A DNA stretch of 64,000 bases from Defluviimonas sp. SAOS-178_SWC (GCF_039830135.1 NZ_CP156081.1:730001-794000); one strand, 5' to 3'; positions 25,633 through 34,233 are shown, numbered from the stretch's first letter. A program made the numbers and translations. Notes: a model not told the origin generated them from the letters alone.

Positions 25633-27282
25633 TCAGCAGAACGTGCCCTGGCAGAACCAGCCGCCCGACATCGTGCCGCCATGCGCGTAGTAGAGCCAGA
25701 ACCGCTCGCCCGTTACCGCCTCAACCCGCCAGTAATCGCGGGTGCCGGAGCGCCATTCGGGTTCGTCCAGCCACCATTCCGGGGCGATCCGTTCCGGCCC
25801 GGTGGCCGAGGCGGTGACGAGATCGCGCCGGCGCCAGCGGAAGCGGGCGGGCACCATCGGGTCCTCGGGGGCGTGCACGGGTTCGGGGCGGAAGATCACC
25901 AGGGGGCGCGGCCGTGGCGGCGGCGGCCAGTCGCCCGCCGGCTCCGACCAGGCGGCGGGCATCACGCGGGCGGTCTTTTCGGGGATATGGCTGTCGCCGG
26001 GATGCAGCCGGGTGATCGCCTCGAGCCCGATCCGCGCCCCGAGCTTCGAGATCAGGGTGTCGAGAGCGGTTCCCGTCCCGTAACGCTCCGAAGGCCCGGC
26101 CGTATCGAGCGGCCCGCGATGCTGGCGGGCATGGACGGGTTCGGTCACATGCGCCTCGATCCGGATCATGTCGATGCCGAAGCCGGGGTCGATCTCAGTC
26201 ATCTTCAGCATGATCAGCGGCCGGATCTGGTTCGCCTCGGCGGAGGGGCGGGCGAGGCCAAGCTCAACCTCCTGCATCGACTGGTCGGCGCGAAACAGCT
26301 GGAGCCGTATCCGACGCGCGCCCCGGCCTTTGGCCCGCAAACGATCCGACAAGGCGGGCAGCAGCCGGTCGATGCCGGCCATGATATCCTCGGCCAGCCC
26401 GATCGGGTCGGGCAGCGTCAGCCGTACCGCGAAATGCAGGGGCGGACGCGCGGGCGAGACCGGCTCCGTCTCCAGCCCCAGCGCCTGGTCGAGGCGGCGC
26501 ACGAGGCCAGGCCCGAAGCGCCGCGACAGGGCGGCGCGCGGCATGCCCATGATGTCGCCGACATGCCTGAGCCCGAGCCGGGCGAGACCGGTGAGCGTCT
26601 CCTCCTCCAGCCGCAGGGCAGCGAGCGGCAACGGGGCGAGGGCCTGGCGCAACTGTCCCTCGGCCGCGATGCGGGCGCGGGGGGGCGGAGGAGACGCCGG
26701 CAGCGGCGCCGCCCCGCCCTTGACCCAGTGGCGCTTGGCCGCGCGCGACCGGGTGGCCCGCGCCTCCTGATCGACCGCGTCGCCGTTGCGCAGGCTCACC
26801 GGTCCGCGCCCGGCATGGCGGGCAAGGCCCCAGGCCGCGCCGACCGTATCGGCGATGCCCGCCTCGACTGTCAGGCCGAGATCGGCGCAATCCTCCGACA
26901 CCGCCTTCAGGACGCCGCCCTCGCCGCCGAAAAGATGCGCCGCGCCGGACAGGTCGATCACCAGACCCTCGGGCGGCTCTTCGCCGACCCAGGGGCTGAA
27001 CTTGCCGGCCCAGCGGCGGAGGGCGGTCAGGAACCGCGCCTCGGCGCGGGGATTGCAGAGGGCCGTCACCAGCGCGGGACACATCGCGCGCGCGTCGCGG
27101 AGCGGCTGGCCGCGATAAAGCCCGGCGGCCTCCGCGCCCTCGCTGAGCGAGGTCAGGACCTGGCGGTTGGCCGCGTCCCCGACAACGGCAAAGGCGTCGG
27201 GCATGAGCCCGCGCATCTCGCGCAGGTGGCGCTCCGCGCCGAGGCGGGGAAACCAGAGCGAGAGGATTCGGCGTTGGGGCAT
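25633..27282 (-). CDS. imuB: ImuB, Y-family polymerase homologue of SOS mutasome
   Basis: A 549-residue catalytically inactive Y-family polymerase homologue that in other alphaproteobacteria bridges the beta clamp, ImuA and DnaE2 during translesion synthesis. N-terminal SLWFPRLGAERH and VIDLSGAAHLFGGE stand where active polymerases carry their metal-binding acids, and the two helix-hairpin-helix motifs near GLARLGLRHVGDIMGM are present. Start ATG 27282 (MPQRRILS) is where homology begins. An SOS box lies 14 bp upstream. imuA and dnaE2 are not adjacent, although the three usually form an operon. Confidence 0.9.
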   Translation of the reverse strand: MPQRRILSLWFPRLGAERHLREMRGLMPDAFAVVGDAANRQVLTSLSEGAEAAGLYRGQPLRDARAMCPALVTALCNPRAEARFLTALRRWAGKFSPWVGEEPPEGLVIDLSGAAHLFGGEGGVLKAVSEDCADLGLTVEAGIADTVGAAWGLARHAGRGPVSLRNGDAVDQEARATRSRAAKRHWVKGGAAPLPASPPPPRARIAAEGQLRQALAPLPLAALRLEEETLTGLARLGLRHVGDIMGMPRAALSRRFGPGLVRRLDQALGLETEPVSPARPPLHFAVRLTLPDPIGLAEDIMAGIDRLLPALSDRLRAKGRGARRIRLQLFRADQSMQEVELGLARPSAEANQIRPLIMLKMTEIDPGFGIDMIRIEAHVTEPVHARQHRGPLDTAGPSERYGTGTALDTLISKLGARIGLEAITRLHPGDSHIPEKTARVMPAAWSEPAGDWPPPPRPRPLVIFRPEPVHAPEDPMVPARFRWRRRDLVTASATGPERIAPEWWLDEPEWRSGTRDYWRVEAVTGERFWLYYAHGGTMSGGWFCQGTFC

Positions 27283-27295
27283 GGCAGGCGAAAAA

Positions 27296-27310
27296 GTTCT
27301 TCTTTTGTTC
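27296..27310 (-). promoter_or_regulatory. LexA (SOS) box upstream of imuB
   Basis: GTTC at 27296-27299 and GTTC at 27307-27310 with exactly 7 bp between (TTCTTTT) fit the direct-repeat GTTC-N7-GTTC operator used by LexA of alphaproteobacteria. It is 14 bp before the imuB start, so imuB should be induced by DNA damage. Confidence 0.85.
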
Positions 27311-27469
27311 CAAAATAGACCGCCGCGTCCTCTGAGTCGAGTCCGGCCCTGAGCCGCCACGCGCGGATCTCCGATCTCCGACGCAAAGCGTGGATTTCGA
27401 GCCCGCCCCATTGATTCCCGCGCCGGCGTGATCGACTGTGCCCCGAACCTGAGAACGGACCGATCCGCC

Positions 27470-27952
27470 ATGATCCTTCGCCCCGCCGCGCCCGCCGACG
27501 ATGACCGTCTCTGGGCGATCCTGGAACCGGTCTTCCGCGAAGGGGAAACCTATTGCCTACCCCGTGACATCACGCGGGCTGACGCGCTCGACTACTGGTC
27601 CGCCGTGCCGCACCTTGTCTTCGTCGCCGAGGATGCCGGTGATATCGTTGGCAGCTATTTCCTCACCCCGAACCAGAAGGGCGGCGGGGCGCATGTCTGC
27701 AATTGCGGTTTCGTCACCGCCCCGGCGGCGCGCGGCAGGGGTGTGGCGCGCGCGATGCTTGCCCATGCGGTTGAAACCGCAAGGGCGGAAGGTTACCTCG
27801 CCATGCAGTTCAACTTCGTCGTCTCGACCAACGAACGGGCCATCGCGATCTGGCGGGACATGGGATTTGACATCGTCGGAAGGCTTCCCGATGCCTTCAG
27901 GTCGCCCAAGGACGGTTATGTCGACGCACTGGTCATGTACCGGACATTATGA
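27470..27952 (+). CDS. GNAT family N-acetyltransferase
   Basis: A 160-residue acetyltransferase with the acetyl-CoA binding loop VTAPAARGRGVARAMLAHAVETA (motif A, near residues 84-106) and a C-terminal QFNFVVSTNERAIAIWRDMGFDIVGRLPDAF typical of GNATs acting on small molecules or amino-terminal groups. Start ATG 27470 follows a weak GAACGGA. It is divergent from imuB and 36 bp before the NYN-LOTUS gene. Acceptor unknown. Confidence 0.85.
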   Translation: MILRPAAPADDDRLWAILEPVFREGETYCLPRDITRADALDYWSAVPHLVFVAEDAGDIVGSYFLTPNQKGGGAHVCNCGFVTAPAARGRGVARAMLAHAVETARAEGYLAMQFNFVVSTNERAIAIWRDMGFDIVGRLPDAFRSPKDGYVDALVMYRTL

Positions 27953-27988
27953 GGAGTTTCCGATGATCCACGATGCGAGGAAAGCCTG

Positions 27989-28702
27989 ATGGCCCGCGCC
28001 GAAGTGCCGCTTCTGGCCGTCCTGATCGATGCCGACAACGTGCTCGCCCGGAATGCCGAGGCGATCCTGAAAGAGGTCACCACTTACGGAGAACCCGCCT
28101 TGCGCCGGGTCTACGGCGACTGGTCCAACCCCCAGCTCAATGCCTGGAAGGAAAAGGCCCGGACGCTCGGGCTCGTTGCCCATCAGCAGTCAGCCAATAC
28201 CAAGGGCAAGAACGCGAGCGATATCGGCCTCGTGATCGACGCGATGGACATCCTTCACGCCGGCAAGTTCGACGGCTTCGTTCTGGTCTCCTCCGACAGC
28301 GACTTCACCCGGCTGGCCAGCCGGATCCGCGAAGACGGTCTCGAGGTGATCGGCATCGGCGAGGCCAAGACGCCCGAGGCGCTTCGCAATGTCTGCAACC
28401 GGTTCGTCTTCATCGAGAATATCGTCGAGGAAGCGGAGCCCGCGAAAGGCGCGGTGACGAAGTCAGAGTCCAAGCGCCCGCCCGCAGAGGCCACCCCTCT
28501 GATCATCCGGGCGATGGACAAGATCGACCAGGAGGACGACTGGTATCTTCTCGGCCTGATCGGCCAGCGCATCGTCGCCGACAATCCCGATTTCGATACC
28601 CGCACCTATGGCAAGCGCAAGCTGAGCGATCTGGTGGCCGAGTTGAAGCGGTTCGAGACGAAGCGCGTCGGCAACCAGCTTTACGTGCGGCGGGTAGACT
28701 AG
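27989..28702 (+). CDS. NYN-domain RNase-like protein with C-terminal LOTUS (OST-HTH) domain
   Basis: A 237-residue cytoplasmic protein. The NYN/PIN-like nuclease domain spans about 8-150, with acidic residues in VLIDADN, SDIGLVIDAMDIL and LVSSDSDFTRLA that could bind the catalytic metal. From about 168 (TPLIIRAMDKIDQEDDWYLLGLIGQRI ... NPDFDTRTYGKRKLSDLVAEL) is an OST-HTH/LOTUS domain, a putative RNA-binding module. Together they suggest an RNA-cleaving protein. It is 36 bp downstream of the GNAT gene and may be co-transcribed. Target RNA unknown. Confidence 0.85.
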   Translation: MARAEVPLLAVLIDADNVLARNAEAILKEVTTYGEPALRRVYGDWSNPQLNAWKEKARTLGLVAHQQSANTKGKNASDIGLVIDAMDILHAGKFDGFVLVSSDSDFTRLASRIREDGLEVIGIGEAKTPEALRNVCNRFVFIENIVEEAEPAKGAVTKSESKRPPAEATPLIIRAMDKIDQEDDWYLLGLIGQRIVADNPDFDTRTYGKRKLSDLVAELKRFETKRVGNQLYVRRVD

Positions 28703-28774
28703 CGCCCGGCGCCTGAATCCGGTCGGCAAGAGGACTGCTCCGGGGCGCCATGCGTCACTCGCGGAAAAAGGAGG

Positions 28775-29407
28775 TCAGCCCTTCTTGACGCCGTAGCGGG
28801 CGAGGAACATCTCGACCGCGCCCTTCGCGATGCGGTCGCGATCCGCGGCGGAAAAGCTGCTCTTGATGCCGAAGCAGACGCAGGGGAAGATGTCGGCCTT
28901 GCACAGCTCTGCGAACTGGTCGGCGGCAAGATACACGTCGTCGATCTTCAGTTCGCCCCGCGCGACCGCGCCGTTGAGATAGGCGGCGATCCGTTCACGC
29001 ACGAGGCCGGGGCCGGACGCGTAGAATTCGCGGCCAAGCTCGGGGAAGCGCTCGGCTTCCGCCACGCAGATGCGAAAGACCGAGCGGCCAAACTCCGAGA
29101 GCGAGAAGTCGATGATCCGCCGCGCGGCCTCTGGCAGGACGCATTCGGGCGGCGCGGAGAGCGTCACAAGAGCCTCGGCTTCGTCGGCCTGACGCCGGCA
29201 TTCGCTTTTGGCCACTTCGATGAACAATATCCGTTTGTCCGGGAAATAGCTGTAGAGCGTCGCCTTGGACACGCCGGCCTCGGCGGCGATGTCGTCGACG
29301 GACGCGCCTTCGAACCCGTCGCGCATAAACACCGTCCGGGCGCCGTCCAGCACCTGGTCGAATTTGCGTCCGCGCTTGATTGTCACGATTTCGGCTGTTG
29401 CGGCCAT
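28775..29407 (-). CDS. TetR/AcrR family regulator
   Basis: A 210-residue repressor-type protein. The N-terminal helix-turn-helix is clear (ASVDDIAAEAGVSKATLYSYFPDKRILFIEVAK, about 35-67), followed by a C-terminal ligand-binding helical domain of the kind found in TetR_C_33-like members. Its start ATG 29407 (MAATAEIVT) is followed by the conserved IKRGRKF linker. The nearby pair of palindromic sites at 29787-29800 and 29820-29833, next to the small secreted protein, is a plausible target. Confidence 0.9.
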   Translation of the reverse strand: MAATAEIVTIKRGRKFDQVLDGARTVFMRDGFEGASVDDIAAEAGVSKATLYSYFPDKRILFIEVAKSECRRQADEAEALVTLSAPPECVLPEAARRIIDFSLSEFGRSVFRICVAEAERFPELGREFYASGPGLVRERIAAYLNGAVARGELKIDDVYLAADQFAELCKADIFPCVCFGIKSSFSAADRDRIAKGAVEMFLARYGVKKG

Positions 29408-29472
29408 GTCTCTCCTCGGAGCGCCGATGATAGACGCCCGCTATCCGGTCCGGCAAGCGCGTGGCGCGAAAA

Positions 29473-29499
29473 AGGGCGGGATTTCTCCCGCCCTGCGAC
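29473..29499 (-). terminator. Intrinsic terminator for the small secreted protein gene
   Basis: AGGGCGGG (29473-29480), loop ATTTCT, CCCGCCCT (29487-29494). Read on the minus strand it is followed by a run of T (TTTTTCGCGC), so it would end transcripts coming from the small gene at 29556-29744, before tetR. Confidence 0.7.
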
Positions 29500-29555
29500 G
29501 TTTCGTCAGAGCCGCGAAGCGCGTCGGTTGCCCGCAGGGGCGCGGCGGGTTGAAA

Positions 29556-29744
29556 TCAGTTTGCCGTGGGCGTGCAGGAGTTCGGTCCGCCCGGTACGGC
29601 CACCATCGTGCAGTCGCGGCTGGTCTCGGTTCCCGGTGCGGGGAAATTGAGGCGCGGCAGGTCGAAGGACATGGCGTCGGCCGTGACCGGAATGGCGATG
29701 AGGCCGAAGGCGAGGGCGGCGAGGGTGGTTCGGATATGTGTCAT
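29556..29744 (-). CDS. Small secreted protein (62 aa)
   Basis: A 62-residue ORF with a typical signal peptide (HIRTTLAALAFGLIAIPVTADA, cleavage likely after ADA near residue 24). The mature part is about 38 residues (MSFDLPRLNFPAPG... and ...CTMVAVPGGPNSCTPTAN) with two cysteines that could form a disulfide. I do not recognise a family. It has its own promoter at 29782-29810 on the minus strand and its own terminator, and one operator sits inside that promoter, so it is a regulated, free-standing gene. Confidence 0.6.
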   Translation of the reverse strand: MTHIRTTLAALAFGLIAIPVTADAMSFDLPRLNFPAPGTETSRDCTMVAVPGGPNSCTPTAN

Positions 29745-29781
29745 GATCTGTCCGATCTGAACTGTTTGATTTGGTTTCTCA

Positions 29782-29810
29782 TATCTAAACTGAATGGTTT
29801 ACTTATTCAA
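29782..29810 (-). promoter_or_regulatory. Sigma70-type promoter of the small secreted protein
   Basis: On the minus strand, -35 TTGAAT (29810-29805) and -10 TAGATA (29787-29782) are separated by exactly 17 bp, with transcription expected to start near 29775. The operator half-sites at 29787-29800 lie in the spacer. Confidence 0.6.
29787..29800. promoter_or_regulatory. Palindromic operator in the promoter spacer
   Basis: AAACTGAATGGTTT reads AAC-N6-GTT, flanked by T and A. It fills most of the spacer between -35 and -10 of the small protein promoter, the classical position for repression. It shares the AAC-N6-GTT form and the central GA with the site at 29820-29833. Confidence 0.55.
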
Positions 29811-29819
29811 GAGATAACC

Positions 29820-29833
29820 GAACCGATCGGTTC
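29820..29833. promoter_or_regulatory. Palindromic operator, perfect 14-bp
   Basis: GAACCGATCGGTTC is a perfect 14-bp palindrome of the AAC-N6-GTT type often bound by TetR-family repressors. Its centre is 33 bp (about three helical turns) from the centre of the site at 29787-29800, so two dimers could bind on the same face. Confidence 0.55.
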
Positions 29834-29880
29834 ATATACGCCAAGGTGTCGCACTTGCCCCCCTCCGTCCGGCCGCATAG

Positions 29881-29897
29881 TTTGGAATCATTCCAAG
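29881..29897 (+). promoter_or_regulatory. Irr box (iron control element) before mbfA
   Basis: TTTGGAATCATTCCAAG fits the Irr operator pattern TTTAGAA-N3-TTCTAAA allowing G for A. It ends 11 bp before the mbfA start. In other alphaproteobacteria mbfA is known to be repressed by Irr when iron is low, so this is a match of element to expected target. Confidence 0.7.
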
Positions 29898-29908
29898 TGG
29901 AGGTTCCC

Positions 29909-30886
29909 ATGATCCCCGGTCTCGCCAATCGCCGCCGGTTCGCCGATTTGAGCGAGCAGGAAGTTCTCGCCCTGGCGATCTCTTCGGAAGAGGACGATGC
30001 CCGCATCTACCGGACCTATGCCGAGCGGCTGCGGGCCGACTATCCCGCCTCCGCCGCCGTCTTCGATGACATGGCGAAGGAGGAAGACATACACCGCCGC
30101 TGGCTGATCGAACGTCATCGGGCACGGTTCGGCGAGGTGATCCCGCTCATCCGGCGTGAACATGTCGCGGGCTTCTATGCGCGTCGGCCGGTCTGGCTCG
30201 TCGAGAATCTCGGGCTCGACCGAATTCGCGGCGAGGCCGAGGCGATGGAGCGCGATGCGGCCGCGTTCTACAAGCGCGCGGCGCAGGCGACGCAGGATGC
30301 CGAAACCCGCAAGCTCCTCGGCGATCTGGCGGCCGCCGAGGCGAAGCACGAAGCCAGGGCAGGCGAATTGTCCGACACGCATCTGGACGAGGAGGCGAAG
30401 GGCGAGGAAGACCGCGCGGCACATCGCCAGTTCATCCTGACCTGGGTGCAGCCCGGTCTGGCGGGGTTGATGGACGGCTCGGTCTCGACTCTCGCGCCGA
30501 TCTTCGCGACCGCATTCGCGACGCAGGATCCCTGGACCACGTTTCTCGTCGGCCTTGCCGCATCGGTCGGCGCCGGCATCTCGATGGGCTTCACCGAGGC
30601 CGCGCATGACGACGGGGTGCTGTCGGGGCGCGGATCGCCCTTCAAGCGCGGGCTGGCCTCGGGGGTGATGACGACGCTCGGGGGGCTTGGCCATGCGCTG
30701 CCCTACCTGATCCCGGATTTCTGGACCGCGACGACAATCGCCATCGCCATCGTCTTCGTCGAACTCTGGGCGATCGCCTGGATCCAGAACCGCTTCATGG
30801 AAACCCCGTTCCTGCGCGCGGCGTTCCAGGTCGTTCTGGGCGGGGCGCTGGTCTTTGCCGCAGGCGTTCTGATCGGCGGCGGCTAG
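29909..30886 (+). CDS. mbfA: MbfA, membrane-bound ferritin / iron exporter
   Basis: A 325-residue inner-membrane protein: an N-terminal ferritin-like rubrerythrin domain (about 1-165; iron ligands likely in SSEEDDARIY, KEEDIHRRW and AAEAKHEAR) fused to a C-terminal VIT1/CCC1-type transporter domain (from about 175, starting GLAGLMDGSVSTLAP) with about five membrane helices. It exports iron and guards against iron and peroxide stress in rhizobia and Agrobacterium. The GTGGAGG ribosome site overlaps the end of the Irr box, so a bound Irr dimer would cover the transcription or translation start region. Confidence 0.92.
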   Translation: MIPGLANRRRFADLSEQEVLALAISSEEDDARIYRTYAERLRADYPASAAVFDDMAKEEDIHRRWLIERHRARFGEVIPLIRREHVAGFYARRPVWLVENLGLDRIRGEAEAMERDAAAFYKRAAQATQDAETRKLLGDLAAAEAKHEARAGELSDTHLDEEAKGEEDRAAHRQFILTWVQPGLAGLMDGSVSTLAPIFATAFATQDPWTTFLVGLAASVGAGISMGFTEAAHDDGVLSGRGSPFKRGLASGVMTTLGGLGHALPYLIPDFWTATTIAIAIVFVELWAIAWIQNRFMETPFLRAAFQVVLGGALVFAAGVLIGGG

Positions 30887-30983
30887 GCGGGGACGGTGCG
30901 GCAGGTTTACGAACGCCATTTCCTGCACCGTCGCCGGTCGTGGCGCCTAGCATCGGGCAGGTCCGCGTGCTAGTCGCGAAACG

Positions 30984-31913
30984 ATGCTGGTGATCTTCCT
31001 CAAGACCCTTCCGTTCTTCGCGCTCATCGGCCTTGGCTGGGGCGCGGGGCGGTTGCGCTTCTTTCCCGAAGCGGCAACGGAGTGGCTGACGCGCTTCGTC
31101 TTCTACTTCGCGCTTTCGGCGATGCTCTTTCGCTTCGCGGCCAACCTGTCGCTGGCCGAGATCTTCGATCCGGCCTTTGCGCTCGCCTATCTCAGCGGTT
31201 GCACGATCGTCTACCTTCTGGCCTTCGCCGTCGCCCTCACGCGCAAGGTCACGATCCCCGAAGCCTCGATCGAGGCGCAATGCGCGGTGATCGGCAATAC
31301 CGGATTTCTCGGTGTGCCGATGCTGACCGTGCTGCTCGGCCCCTCCGCCGCAGGGCCGGTTCTGATGGTGCTGGCCATCGACCTCATCGTCTTTTCCAGC
31401 CTCTTCACGCTGATCATCACCGCCGCCCGCGAAGGCCATCTTTCGCCCCGCATCGTCAGGGTTCTGGCCGTCGGCCTTTTGAAGAACCCGATGATCGTGT
31501 CGATGGTCGCGGGCCTCGCCTGGTCCGCCACCCGCCTGCCGTTGCCGGCGCCGGCCGACGAATTCCTGACCATCCTCGGCGCCGCCGCCACCCCCGGCGC
31601 GCTTTTCGCCATCGGCGCCTCGCTCGCCTCGAAGACGGCAGAGCGGGTGTCGGTCGCGCTCTGGCTGTCCTTCGCCAAGCTCGTCCTTCACCCGGCGGCA
31701 GTTGCCGTCGCGGCGCTCTTCGTTTTCGATGTCGATCCCTTCGCGGCCGGGGTGATGATCGCGGCGGCCGCGCTTCCGGTTGCGGGGAACGTCTATATCC
31801 TTGCCCGCCATTACGGTGTCGCGCCGCATCGGGTGTCGGCCTCAATTCTCTTCTCGACGGCGATCAGCATCATCACGGTGTCCGTGGTGATCGCCTGGAT
31901 CACCGGTGTCTGA
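30984..31913 (+). CDS. AEC family transporter
   Basis: A 309-residue inner-membrane protein with about ten hydrophobic helices; AEC (auxin efflux carrier) family features include RFVFYFALSAMLF, IGNTGFLGVPML and the C-terminal LPVAGNVYILARHYG. Bacterial members carry malonate, malate or similar small organic acids. ATG 30984 follows the mbfA stop by 97 bp. The stop lies 14 bp before fghA, so they may be co-transcribed. Substrate unknown. Confidence 0.88.
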   Translation: MLVIFLKTLPFFALIGLGWGAGRLRFFPEAATEWLTRFVFYFALSAMLFRFAANLSLAEIFDPAFALAYLSGCTIVYLLAFAVALTRKVTIPEASIEAQCAVIGNTGFLGVPMLTVLLGPSAAGPVLMVLAIDLIVFSSLFTLIITAAREGHLSPRIVRVLAVGLLKNPMIVSMVAGLAWSATRLPLPAPADEFLTILGAAATPGALFAIGASLASKTAERVSVALWLSFAKLVLHPAAVAVAALFVFDVDPFAAGVMIAAAALPVAGNVYILARHYGVAPHRVSASILFSTAISIITVSVVIAWITGV

Positions 31914-31927
31914 CCAAAGGAAAAGCC

Positions 31928-32758
31928 ATGCAGACGATTTCGGAAAACAAGTGTTTCGGCGGCATTCAGGGCGTTTACAGCCATGCCTCCGAGGTGTGCG
32001 GTTGCGACATGACCTTCGGTCTTTTCCTGCCGGAAGGGGCGGCGGACGAACCCGTGCCGGTGCTCTGGTACCTGTCGGGCCTGACCTGCACCCATGAAAA
32101 CGCCATGACGAAGGCCGGCGCGCAGGCATGGGCGGCGGAGGCCGGGATCGCGCTGGTCTTCCCGGACACGTCCCCGCGCGGCGAAGCCGTGGCGAACGAC
32201 GAGGCGTACGATCTCGGCCAAGGCGCGGGGTTCTACGTGAACGCGACACGGGATCCGTGGGCGCTCAACTACCAGATGTGGGACTACGTGGCCGAGGAAC
32301 TGCCCTCGATCGTCACCGCGAATTTCGCGCTTGACGAAGAGCGCCAGGCAATCACCGGTCATTCGATGGGCGGGCACGGCGCGCTCACGATGGCGATGCG
32401 GTTGCCGGGGCGGTTCCGCTCCGTCTCGGCCTTCGCGCCGATCGCGAATCCGAGCCAGTCGGATTGGGGCCGCAAGCAATTCACCGCCTATCTCGGGCCC
32501 GACGAGGCGCAGTGGGCGGCCCACGATTCGACCCTCCTGATGCGCCGTCTCGGCTTCGACGGGCCGGTTCTGATCGACCAGGGGTCGAAGGACCAGTTCC
32601 TCGACCTCCTCAAGCCCGAGGCACTGGCGCAGGCGATGATGGAGAGGCGGCAGAACGGCCAGGTCCGGATGCAGCCCGGCTACGACCACAGCTATTTCTT
32701 CGTCTCGACCTTCATGCCCGACCATATCGGTTTCCACGCGGCAGCGCTGTTCGGATGA
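31928..32758 (+). CDS. fghA: S-formylglutathione hydrolase
   Basis: Esterase of 276 residues that hydrolyses S-formylglutathione to formate and glutathione, last step of glutathione-dependent formaldehyde oxidation. Nucleophile Ser146 in GHSMGGHG, acid in GSKDQFLD, and His in GYDHSYFF complete the triad; [15 protein letters not shown] is also conserved. Ribosome site AAAGGAAAAG precedes ATG 31928. The class III alcohol dehydrogenase partner is not adjacent. The formate made links in principle to the formate dehydrogenase hinted at by fdhD. Confidence 0.95.
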   Translation: MQTISENKCFGGIQGVYSHASEVCGCDMTFGLFLPEGAADEPVPVLWYLSGLTCTHENAMTKAGAQAWAAEAGIALVFPDTSPRGEAVANDEAYDLGQGAGFYVNATRDPWALNYQMWDYVAEELPSIVTANFALDEERQAITGHSMGGHGALTMAMRLPGRFRSVSAFAPIANPSQSDWGRKQFTAYLGPDEAQWAAHDSTLLMRRLGFDGPVLIDQGSKDQFLDLLKPEALAQAMMERRQNGQVRMQPGYDHSYFFVSTFMPDHIGFHAAALFG

Positions 32759-33201
32759 GCCTTTACGTCGACGCCGATGCCTGTCCGGTGAAGGAGGAAT
32801 GCATCCGCGCCGCAGACCGGCTGGGCGTGCGGGTCTTCATGGTCTGCAACGGCGGCATCCGTCCGTCGGCCCATCCGCTGGTCGAGACGGTCTTCGTGAC
32901 CGAAGGCCCCGACGAGGCCGACAAGTGGATCGCCGAGCGCGCAGGCCCCGGCGATGTGGTGATCACGGGGGACATCCCATTGGCGGCGAAATGCGTGGCC
33001 GCCGGAGCGCAGGTTCTGAAACACAATGGCGAGGCGCTGACCGCAGCCAATATCGGCAACGTGCTCGCCACCCGCGACCTGATGGCAGACCTGCGTGCCG
33101 CCGACCCTTTCCGGCAGGGTGGCGGCCGAGCGTTCTCCAAACAAGACCGCGCGCGGTTTTCTTCGGCCATCGACCGCGCCTTGCGGACGGCGGAGCGATA
33201 G
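32755..33201 (+). CDS. DUF188 (YaiI/YqxD, UPF0178) family protein
   Basis: A 148-residue protein with the family start [21 protein letters not shown] and later [26 protein letters not shown], giving a PIN-like arrangement of aspartates (DADACP, DIPLA) that suggests a nuclease fold, though activity is not established for the family. Start overlaps the fghA stop (ATGA). The overlap implies coupled translation with an unrelated-looking metabolic gene. Confidence 0.9.
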   Translation: MSLYVDADACPVKEECIRAADRLGVRVFMVCNGGIRPSAHPLVETVFVTEGPDEADKWIAERAGPGDVVITGDIPLAAKCVAAGAQVLKHNGEALTAANIGNVLATRDLMADLRAADPFRQGGGRAFSKQDRARFSSAIDRALRTAER

Positions 33202-33255
33202 GGTCATGTCGCGGCTGGGACAGACGGGCTGTGCCGGGCAGGGTCGAATGAGACG

Positions 33256-34233
33256 ATGAGCGTGATGGAAGACAGTGATAGCGTGGCCGCGCGGAACCGC
33301 CTTGTGGGCATGCTCTGCATTGCAGGCGCAATGGTGCTGTTCTCGGTCAACGACATGGCCATTAAGTTCCTGAGCGGCGGCTATGCCCTTCATCAGGTGA
33401 TCCTGATCCGGACCCTGATCGCCATGACGCTTCTTCTGACGGTCATCGTTCCGTTTCAGGGCGGGTATGCCGCGCTCCGCACGCAGCGACTGCCGATGCA
33501 TCTGTTGCGCGGCGCCTTCGTCGTGATCGCCAACATGCTCTTCTTCGTCGCGCTCGCGGCCATGCCCCTGGCGGAGGCGGTGGCGATCTCCTTCGTCAGC
33601 CCGTTGCTGATCAGCATCCTCTCCGTCCTCCTGCTCGGCGAAACGGTCGGGCCAAGGCGCTGGGTCGCGATCGCCGTCGGCCTCTTTGGCGTAGTTGTTG
33701 TCCTTCGACCGGGGACCGAGGCGTTCCGGATGGCGGCCCTTCTGCCGCTCTTCGGGGCCGGGGCCTATGCGATGCTCCATATCCTGACGCGCAAGATGGG
33801 CGGGACCGAACGGGCGACAACCCTGGCATTCTACATCCAGATTACCTTCGTCACCGTCTCGGCATCCATGGGACTGGCCTTCGGCGACGGGCGGTTGTCG
33901 GGGACGGGCGACGCCTCGCTCGACTTCCTCCTGCGCTCCTGGATCTGGCCGGCGCGGGAGGATTGGCCGGTCTTCGTCGTACTCGGTCTCGCCAGCGGAT
34001 TTGGCGCGGTTCTCATCAGCCAGGCCTACCGTTTGTGCGAGGCTGCCCTTGTCGCGCCGTTCGAATATATCGCCATGCCGATGGCCGTCATGTGGGGTGT
34101 CGTCGTCTTCGGCGACTGGCCGGACGCGGTCTCCTGGACCGGGATCATGCTGATCGTCGGCGGCGGGCTCTACACGCTCTGGCGCGAGACGCGGACCCGG
34201 ACGCTGGCGCAGGCGCCTCGGGCCCGGCGCTGA
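33256..34233 (+). CDS. DMT superfamily transporter (EamA domains)
   Basis: A 325-residue inner-membrane carrier with ten hydrophobic helices arranged as two EamA repeats (about 15-150 and 165-315); the first repeat has LRGAFVVIANMLFFVALAAMPLAEAVAISFVSPL and the second QAYRLCEAALVAPFEYIAMPMAVMWG, both typical of the family. Members export amino acids or metabolites. Start ATG 33256 (MSVMEDSDS). Substrate unknown. Confidence 0.88.
   Translation: MSVMEDSDSVAARNRLVGMLCIAGAMVLFSVNDMAIKFLSGGYALHQVILIRTLIAMTLLLTVIVPFQGGYAALRTQRLPMHLLRGAFVVIANMLFFVALAAMPLAEAVAISFVSPLLISILSVLLLGETVGPRRWVAIAVGLFGVVVVLRPGTEAFRMAALLPLFGAGAYAMLHILTRKMGGTERATTLAFYIQITFVTVSASMGLAFGDGRLSGTGDASLDFLLRSWIWPAREDWPVFVVLGLASGFGAVLISQAYRLCEAALVAPFEYIAMPMAVMWGVVVFGDWPDAVSWTGIMLIVGGGLYTLWRETRTRTLAQAPRARR

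Noticed and set aside
25621..27318. A 565-residue open frame on the + strand over imuB
   Set aside because: It is antisense to imuB, which has family motifs and an SOS box; the + frame has no recognisable domain.
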